A DNA stretch of 29,447 nt. Origin: Clostridia bacterium (lineage in GTDB: Bacteria; Bacillota; Clostridia; Christensenellales; Borkfalkiaceae). The notes beneath the pieces were generated by a model that was given only the letters and a program-made list of their open reading frames with translations, did not search any database and was not told the DNA's origin. Both the position numbers and the translations under genes were made by a program. The DNA lies in the NCBI GenBank assembly GCA_900771345.1, contig CAAGNQ010000024.1:1-29447 (forward strand), in the 5' to 3' direction. This document shows, piece by piece, positions 25,271 to 29,447 of the stretch; position 1 is the first letter of the stretch; each line of letters opens with the position of its first letter.

Positions 25271-25324
25271 AACAAAGTAAAGACGAACCCGTTTCCTTTA
25301 GGAGACGGGTTCGCCTTTGTTTTT
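25271..25324 (+). terminator. Strong terminator after tRNA-Glu
   Basis: A 13-bp stem (from CGAACCCGT 25284 to ACGGGTTCG 25313, TTCC/GGAG inside, TTTA loop) is enclosed by AACAAAG (25271) and CTTTGTT (25315), then TTT. It starts directly at the tRNA end. Confidence 0.88.
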
Positions 25325-25352
25325 AGATTAAAAAAGTAGATAAAACCAAGTA

Positions 25353-25389
25353 AAATAGGCACTTTCTTCGTTTGATAGTGTCTATTTTT
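25353..25389 (+). terminator. Second hairpin-T run after tRNA-Glu
   Basis: AAATAGGCACT (25353-25363) pairs with AGTGTCTATTT (25377-25387), one G-U, followed by TT. Possibly a backup terminator insulating the next gene. Confidence 0.65.
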
Positions 25390-25408
25390 CGTTTATATAT
25401 AGATGAAA

Positions 25409-25437
25409 TTGATTTTATTAGAAAAATATGGTAAAAT
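25409..25437 (+). promoter_or_regulatory. Promoter of the 444-residue gene
   Basis: TTGATT (25409-25414), 17-base spacer ending TATGG (TRTGN extended -10), TAAAAT (25432-25437). Predicted leader only about 15 bases, without Shine-Dalgarno. Confidence 0.68.
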
Positions 25438-25458
25438 AGAAAAAAACAGTAAATAGCT

Positions 25459-26793
25459 ATGAAAAAAACCAAAGAAAACGAACTTATAGTCACTAATGAT
25501 AATCAGCAAATTTCATTATCATATCAAATTAAAAACGCAACACAAACACCGCAAACAAGCGATTTAGCTAAGTTTGACCGCAATGTATCTGAAGCCGACA
25601 AGGTAGATTATCTTTTTGCAGTTGGAAGTGCTTTACTTACTTCTTCTTTAGACATTATTTGGAGAGGTTGTTTTTCTATTAAAGAAGCAAATACGTGGGG
25701 AACATCAAAAATAAATAGTTTTGTTATAACTCTTGCAAAAATGATTGGGTGTAAAGGAAATGATTTAGAAAGCTCTATAAGATTTCTAGAAAAACAAGCA
25801 ATAAATCCAGCGGATAAGGTAACATCTGAATTTGGAGGAGGTTTACAACACCATTTAAGAGATTTTTCTCATCATTTTTCAATTGTTGGATTGTTCTTTT
25901 CAATTCTAACACAGTTTACGGAAAAAGCATATGGAACAGACACAAACGGCGATTTTATTGTTGTCGACATACCTAACAATGCTCATATAGGCACAAATTT
26001 TAGCGAAAAAATATATTTTGCAACTATTGAATGGGCTTTACATTTAGTTAGTGATATGGCGGGGTCAAGCAGTTCTACGGGAAAAGGAACGGGTATTCCC
26101 GGTCCAATTTTATCGGGATTAAAAGAACTTTCATCACTCCCAATATTAAACAAGTTAAAATTAAAATATAAAGGTGAAGACATAACTTTGTCTACATACA
26201 TTTCAAAACTTTTCAATGGAACAGCTATTAAGGAACAAAGTGCTAATAAAGGTATTCGTTTTGATTTAAGAACGGAACTAGGAATATGTCATGAAGCATG
26301 TAAGCAATCTATTGCGGTTTTGATTAATGAAAGTATAATACGCGCTTTTTATTTTATTCGTAGACTTCTTGTGGAAATACAAACAAAAGAAATAGAAAAT
26401 ACTTCGGAACTTTCTCTAATTGATTTTGAAAAAGTCTTTCCTTTTAACAATAGGACAATAACTCGGATGAATTTAGTTTCCTCGAGTGTGTTTGTTACAG
26501 TAAGTACAACAGGAGCCGCTTTACGAGCAAAAGTTGTTTCAAAAGGAAACAAAGAGCAATACGTTTCTAATTTTATTTTGTCATTGAATTACATTGGCAT
26601 AGGGAAATTTTTAATCGATATTAAAAATGAGGCAAAATATGCAAGCAAAGATTTTAAGGTTGCATATAAAAACTTTGCAGAGAAATATAACATTAATTTA
26701 GATTCAATTTTGGCTTTCTTAAGCAAACCTGAAACCATAAAAATAATTAGCGATATAGTAATGTTGTTAATAAAATCTATTAAGAAAAATTAA
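25459..26793 (+). CDS. Uncharacterised 444-residue protein with conserved His/Asp motifs
   Basis: I do not recognise a named domain. The N-terminal ~45 residues are polar. Moderately hydrophobic stretches lie near 51-66, 140-153 and 336-356. The core carries unusual motifs: GGGLQHHLRDFSHH (126-139), GLFFSILTQFT (144-154), YGTDTNGDF (158-166), EWALHLVSDMAGSS (191-204), and GKGTGIPGPILSGLKELSSLP (208-228). From memory, unnamed proteins of gut Firmicutes share the same order: HHxxxxxH, GLxFSI, QFT, HLxSDxAGSS, GxGIPxP. That recall could not be checked. The clustered His and Asp suggest metal or catalytic sites, by inference. The C-terminal third is helical and Lys-rich. No Shine-Dalgarno precedes the ATG. 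It stands alone with promoter and terminator beside a relaxase module, so it may be cargo of the element, for example a defence or host-interaction protein. Confidence 0.75.
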   Translation: MKKTKENELIVTNDNQQISLSYQIKNATQTPQTSDLAKFDRNVSEADKVDYLFAVGSALLTSSLDIIWRGCFSIKEANTWGTSKINSFVITLAKMIGCKGNDLESSIRFLEKQAINPADKVTSEFGGGLQHHLRDFSHHFSIVGLFFSILTQFTEKAYGTDTNGDFIVVDIPNNAHIGTNFSEKIYFATIEWALHLVSDMAGSSSSTGKGTGIPGPILSGLKELSSLPILNKLKLKYKGEDITLSTYISKLFNGTAIKEQSANKGIRFDLRTELGICHEACKQSIAVLINESIIRAFYFIRRLLVEIQTKEIENTSELSLIDFEKVFPFNNRTITRMNLVSSSVFVTVSTTGAALRAKVVSKGNKEQYVSNFILSLNYIGIGKFLIDIKNEAKYASKDFKVAYKNFAEKYNINLDSILAFLSKPETIKIISDIVMLLIKSIKKN

Positions 26794-26827
26794 AAAAGCG
26801 GTGAGGAAATTAATCCCCACCGCTTTT
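26794..26827. terminator. Bidirectional terminator between convergent genes
   Basis: AAAAGCGGTG (26794-26803) and CACCGCTTTT (26818-26827) form a perfect 10-bp stem with A/T flanks, between the 444-residue gene and the minus-strand accessory genes. Confidence 0.85.
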
Positions 26828-26873
26828 CTACCGCCTTTTGCGGTCTAAAACTTCATATACAATGCTCCTATGA

Positions 26874-27086
26874 TTACAACGGAGCTACATTTTTTTGATT
26901 TTTAATATTAAGTTGTCGTTGTTTTTGCCATTCGGCAAAATCTTTTTTACCCTTTTCGGAATTGCAATATTCTATTATAGAAGAGTATAAAACTCTTGCA
27001 ATAGAATCTAGTTCCGCATCGGGCAGTCCCGTGTTGTTCTTGCGCCTCTTTGTCATTAATACTAAGTTTATCATTCTCCCTTTCAA
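26874..27086 (-). CDS. Small hypothetical protein of the mobile module
   Basis: 70 residues if it starts at TTG 27086, which has AGGA five bases upstream; later ATG codons (27074 or 27056) give shorter forms. The ATG at 27074 has GGGAG almost touching it and the ATG at 27056 has no ribosome site, so TTG is my weak preference. The body is basic then acidic: TKRRKNNTGLPDAELDSIAR, then VLYSSIIEYCNSEKGKKDFAEWQKQRQ. I recall short proteins with LPxAELxxIAR and GxxxFAEW in conjugative elements of Firmicutes, but know no function. It follows the relaxase on the same strand, about 165 bases away; nothing else was found in that gap beyond a 13-codon ORF without ribosome site. Confidence 0.65.
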   Translation of the reverse strand: MKGRMINLVLMTKRRKNNTGLPDAELDSIARVLYSSIIEYCNSEKGKKDFAEWQKQRQLNIKNQKNVAPL

Positions 27087-27250
27087 ATTGTTTCCTAAAT
27101 GGATTCCTCCTTTACACGTCCTCTCGTGTGTGCGTTTTATTTTCTCTTGTCATCAGCGGCTTTGTATCTATCGTTCGCGTATTATCATTCTAAGTCGCAC
27201 CAAATCTTAAATAAAACCTTAATTTTTATCCGTTCTCGACTATAACGGAA

Positions 27251-28171
27251 TTACTTCGTCCACCAATTTTTCTTATCAAACGTGGTGGGCTTTTTCTTTT
27301 GCGAAATTACTTCCCGATAGATTTCGGGGTGTTCTTGCTTTAATCGGTCTAACACGGTTAGCGCTATCGAAGTTTTTACCTTGTGTTCTTTCAGTTCTCT
27401 GTTTTCCTTATCAAGTTCTAAAACTTCGCCCATTGCCGTATCTAACCGTTTTTTAAGGTCGGCGTTTTCTGCCGTTAGTGCAACGATTTGTTTTTTCAGT
27501 CCGCCTTTTGACCAAGCAAAATCGCCTTGCTCGGCTTGGGTTAACGCTTCGGCATAATCGTCCGTTTCCGCCCTTTTAGTTTCGGCTTCTTCTAAAATCT
27601 TTTTAGCCTTATATTCGGCGGTAGATAAATGTTCTATGCCGTTTCCCGACTTACCACGTTCCAAACCATACTTTTGCCCAACTTCTTTCCATATCTCCGT
27701 TTGAAGCTTTACAAGTTGTCCGTCAAATAGTTCCTTTGCACACAATTTCCCGTCAACAATAGGGATAAGGTTTAAGTGCATATGTGGATTTGTTTCGTCT
27801 AAATGTACGATAGCGGAAAGCACGTTTTCTTCGCCGTATTTATCCTTAAAGAAATTAGTAAAGTCACGGAAAAACTTTTGTTGTTTTTCGGGCGTTGCCA
27901 CCTTGAAAAATTCAGGGCTTGCCGTCAATACGAAAGAACACATATAAACGGCATCCGAGCGAACTTTTCGTTTTAGGTTTAGCCTTGAAATTCTATCTTC
28001 AATAACGTCAAGATAATTTCCTTGTGGACATACCGTATGATAGTTTTGGTTCGTCCTTGCGCTGTCAATACAAGCGTTATTGCCTTGATAAGTTTCGTCA
28101 CGTTCGTTCTCTTCTTCAACGGGTGAAACGTCCGATTTTTTAAGTTTGTCTAAATTGCAAATAATGTAAAT
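27251..28171 (-). CDS. MobV/Pre-type relaxase, altered catalytic motif and non-standard start
   Basis: Mob_Pre (MOBV) protein that nicks oriT and leads DNA transfer. From the ATT at 28171 it has 306 residues. Metal motif HLDETNPHMHL gives His123, 130 and 132, a constant three less than His126, 133 and 135 of pMV158 MobM as I remember it. Motif I of MobM is HNER (His22, the nucleophile); here it reads ENER with Glu21. RSDAVYMCSFVLTASPEFF, FFKDKYGEENVLSAIVHLDE and KYGLERG also match. Residues ~235-280 are coiled coil (LKKQIVALTAENADLKKRL). No ATG, GTG or TTG lies at the expected N-terminus: AAGGAGG (28186-28180) precedes ATT by eight bases. The frame stays open to a TTG at 28318, but that would place the oriT inside the gene. 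It is shorter than MobM (494). Confidence 0.85.
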   Translation of the reverse strand: MYIICNLDKLKKSDVSPVEEENERDETYQGNNACIDSARTNQNYHTVCPQGNYLDVIEDRISRLNLKRKVRSDAVYMCSFVLTASPEFFKVATPEKQQKFFRDFTNFFKDKYGEENVLSAIVHLDETNPHMHLNLIPIVDGKLCAKELFDGQLVKLQTEIWKEVGQKYGLERGKSGNGIEHLSTAEYKAKKILEEAETKRAETDDYAEALTQAEQGDFAWSKGGLKKQIVALTAENADLKKRLDTAMGEVLELDKENRELKEHKVKTSIALTVLDRLKQEHPEIYREVISQKKKPTTFDKKNWWTK

Positions 28172-28203
28172 AAATTTGTCCTCCTTGAATAAAAATTTTG
28201 AGA

Positions 28204-28240
28204 TTTTGCAAAAGTGTAGCTCACTACACTTATTGCATAA
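28204..28240 (-). other. Putative MOBV origin of transfer (oriT)
   Basis: On the minus strand AAGTGTAG, TGAG, CTACACTT (28231-28212) is a perfect 8-bp inverted repeat with a four-base loop. It matches the form of the pMV158-type oriT, AAGTATAGTGTGTTATACTT, in 16 of 20 positions as I recall it, including TAGTG. By analogy the nick would fall after TAGTGAG. It lies about 25 bases before the relaxase ribosome site, where MOBV plasmids carry oriT. Confidence 0.68.
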
Positions 28241-28302
28241 GTTCCGTTCGTCCTGCGGAGCTTGTTTGTCCACTGAACTATAAAAATCCGATTGTTTAAC
28301 GG

Positions 28303-28329
28303 CTATCGGCAAAGCCAAAAGTAAATCAT
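28303..28329 (-). CDS. Eight-residue leader-like ORF upstream of the relaxase
   Basis: ATG at 28329 with GGAGGTGG eight bases upstream, encoding MIYFWLCR and stopping at TAG (28305-28303). The stop overlaps CCGAT, which can pair with ATCGG just downstream, followed by TTTTT. That is the layout of a translated leader affecting a weak terminator. The stem is only 5 bp, so this may be coincidence or a relic start. Confidence 0.35.
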   Translation of the reverse strand: MIYFWLCR

Positions 28330-28357
28330 TTTAACCACCTCCAAAAGTTTTAGAGCA

Positions 28358-28390
28358 AAAGAAAATCCCATAGTACAAACTATGAGATTT
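28358..28390 (-). terminator. Terminator or leader hairpin between the sigma-like gene and mob
   Basis: On the minus strand AAATCTCATAGT and ACTATGGGATTT pair (one U-G) around a four-base loop, followed by TCTTTT. Upstream, CCTTGC/GCAAGG (28440-28461) forms another short hairpin. Confidence 0.68.
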
Positions 28391-28483
28391 CAAATAAGTA
28401 TTTAGTTGTGTTTTGCCCTCTCACTTATATAAGGACACACCTTGCCGTAAATTATGCAAGGATTTTTTAAAAGTTAAAAATTT

Positions 28484-29447
28484 TTATTTTTTAAGAGATT
28501 CTAACCTTTCTCGTTCTTTCTTTGGTAGTTTCTTAATTACCTTTTCAAGTTGTTCGGAAATAGGAGTTTTATCATCTTCTTTAATTACGAAAAAGCCTAA
28601 CTCTTTTTTAGCATAGGCTAAATTTTGCTTCGAACATTTACTCTCTAAGTATGGCAAGAAAGTATTCTTAAAGTATTCCATAGGCGTTGTGTTTGCCTTT
28701 TTTGCGATTGCTTTAAGTTCTTTAATAAAGCGGTTATGCTTACGTGGTTTCGGCTTGCTAAACAAGGTTTGTCGTCTTTCTATTTCTTTTTGCAGGTGTA
28801 AATATAGCCATTGATATTCCAATGGAAAGTCCGTCATAAACTGCATAAAATATCCACGTGCAGTCAGGTCTTGTAAAGAAAACATTTCCGTATAGATATT
28901 TCTGTTTGAATAATCTTCCAACTTATATCGTACCAAAAACTTTATGCCGTAGCGATATAACTCGCTTTCAGTATAAAACCAACAACGGATTCTTTCATCT
29001 TCTTCGGGTAATAAGTTAGAAAGAAAATCTTCCATAGCAACGTTTTCTAAATGTTCTAGTTTGCCCGTTCTTCGATAATAGTCATAGGCGTAATCAACTT
29101 TTAACGTAATCTCATCACGAGTGCCGTCATCCAACTTCGCCGTATAAATAATTTCGTCAAGTTCTTTTAATATACGGCTTACTTGGTATTGCTCTAAATT
29201 TAACGTTTTGGCGATTTCTTCTTGCGTAAAGTCTTGTATGTATGAAAGCGTATATATATCTTGTTGTTCTTCGGTTAATTCCATTAAAATGTTTTGCAAG
29301 TCCAACCTTTCGCAAGTGGTTGTTTCGGCATAAAAACTTTCCGTATCGGCTTGATATTCCATCGGGTCGGCTTCATCGCCATCTTCGTCTTGATAGATAG
29401 GGAAACGTGAAAAATATCTATCGTCGTAATGTTTTAGGTTGCTTCTA
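28484..29447 (-). CDS. Sigma-70-like helix-turn-helix protein of mobile element, 5' partial
   Basis: The frame is open to the window edge and reads RSNLKHYDDRYFSRFPIYQDEDG upstream of the first internal ATG (29362), so the gene starts outside; 320 codons are visible. After an acidic stretch comes LTEEQQDIYTLSYIQDFTQEEIAKTLNLEQYQVSRILKEL, a sigma region-4-like helix-turn-helix that would contact a promoter or element DNA. The remaining ~200 residues are helical, rich in Tyr, Glu and Lys, with a basic patch KPKPRKHNRFIKELKAIAKK. I know sigma-like regulators of this kind from Firmicutes conjugative elements, where they sit near recombinase and Mob genes; a role in element regulation is inferred. 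No catalytic motif is seen. Confidence 0.68.
   Translation of the reverse strand, partial: RSNLKHYDDRYFSRFPIYQDEDGDEADPMEYQADTESFYAETTTCERLDLQNILMELTEEQQDIYTLSYIQDFTQEEIAKTLNLEQYQVSRILKELDEIIYTAKLDDGTRDEITLKVDYAYDYYRRTGKLEHLENVAMEDFLSNLLPEEDERIRCWFYTESELYRYGIKFLVRYKLEDYSNRNIYTEMFSLQDLTARGYFMQFMTDFPLEYQWLYLHLQKEIERRQTLFSKPKPRKHNRFIKELKAIAKKANTTPMEYFKNTFLPYLESKCSKQNLAYAKKELGFFVIKEDDKTPISEQLEKVIKKLPKKERERLESLKK

Larger units (their letters stand above)
25271..29447. mobile_element. One end of an integrated mobilizable/conjugative element (incomplete)
   Basis: Downstream of tRNA-Glu the housekeeping genes stop. In their place are an orphan 444-residue gene, a small accessory gene, a MobV relaxase with oriT-like hairpin and a sigma-like regulator, the latter three on the minus strand. 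tRNA genes are common integration sites, so tRNA-Glu may be the attachment site. No integrase, second att copy or replication gene is in the window, so the left boundary is approximate and the right one is unseen. Whether the 444-residue gene belongs to the element or to the host flank is not settled. Confidence 0.6.

Noticed and set aside
25162..25362. Minus-strand frame of 66 codons across the tRNA-Glu region
   Set aside because: It overlaps tRNA-Glu and a terminator and contains the usual translated-tRNA pattern (GDPYGNRTHV).
26059..26090. P-loop-like GSSSSTGKGT in the 444-residue protein
   Set aside because: Spacing is Gx5GK instead of Gx4GK, with no Walker B partner; more likely part of the family's own AGSS...GxGIP motif.
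27133..27174. 13-codon minus-strand ORF (MTRENKTHTREDV) between the relaxase and the small gene
   Set aside because: No ribosome site and too short to support; positions approximate.
28172..28318. Upstream TTG start adding 49 residues to the relaxase
   Set aside because: The extension lacks similarity to MOBV N-termini, has no well-placed ribosome site, and would put the oriT hairpin inside the coding region.
28413..28616. Plus-strand frame of 67 codons
   Set aside because: Shadow of the sigma-like gene and its downstream region; no ribosome site.

Overview
The window looks like a chromosomal segment of a low-GC Gram-positive bacterium, most likely an uncultured gut member of class Clostridia. 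The evidence is AT-rich intergenic DNA, AGGAGG ribosome sites, Bacillus/Clostridium-type housekeeping genes (uvrC, lonA, engB/ysxC, tmcAL/ylbM, pta-ackA, yceD-rpmF), a DUF6062 gene and a DUF4097 gene. No gene identifies the genus.

Layout. 1-765 is the 3' part of gapA, ending in a terminator. 912-2112 is a two-gene unit: a small membrane protein and a DUF4097 beta-repeat protein. 2124-2525 holds a shared terminator and a 50-residue hydrophobic ORF on the minus strand. 2526-8514 carries an ArsR-type regulator followed by uvrC, a Cof-type HAD phosphatase, lon and engB. 8549-9226 is a minus-strand DUF6062 gene and 9364-10173 a patatin-like esterase. 10283-10358 is tRNA-Thr(CGU). 10550-15651 is a tight operon pyrH-frr-uppS-cdsA-dxr-rseP (nucleotide, ribosome recycling, undecaprenyl, phospholipid and isoprenoid supply, membrane protease). 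15780-17126 is gdhA. tmcAL is on the minus strand, divergent from pta-ackA. yceD-rpmF, glnA, and a glycine riboswitch ahead of an AGCS sodium/amino-acid symporter follow. Nitrogen assimilation (gdhA, glnA), amino-acid uptake and acetate/ATP production (pta-ackA) therefore sit close together.

25059-25270 carries tRNA-Met and tRNA-Glu behind a consensus promoter. Immediately downstream the content changes to a mobile element: an uncharacterised 444-residue protein with its own promoter on the plus strand, converging on minus-strand genes for a small accessory protein, a MobV-type relaxase with an oriT-like hairpin just upstream, and a sigma-like helix-turn-helix protein cut by the window edge. 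I interpret this as one end of an integrated mobilizable or conjugative element beside tRNA-Glu. The integrase and the other end are not in view.

The items I consider most worth following are: the 444-residue protein; the MobV relaxase, in which the position of the catalytic histidine is Glu and which lacks a normal start codon behind a strong Shine-Dalgarno; the pMV158-like oriT hairpin; perfect hairpins at the start of both tRNA transcripts; two apparently leaderless genes (uvrC with GTG, DUF6062 with ATG) with identical -10 to start spacing; a 10-bp inverted repeat over the pta start site; and the short hydrophobic ORF at 2167-2319. All family assignments are from recognition of motifs without database searches.
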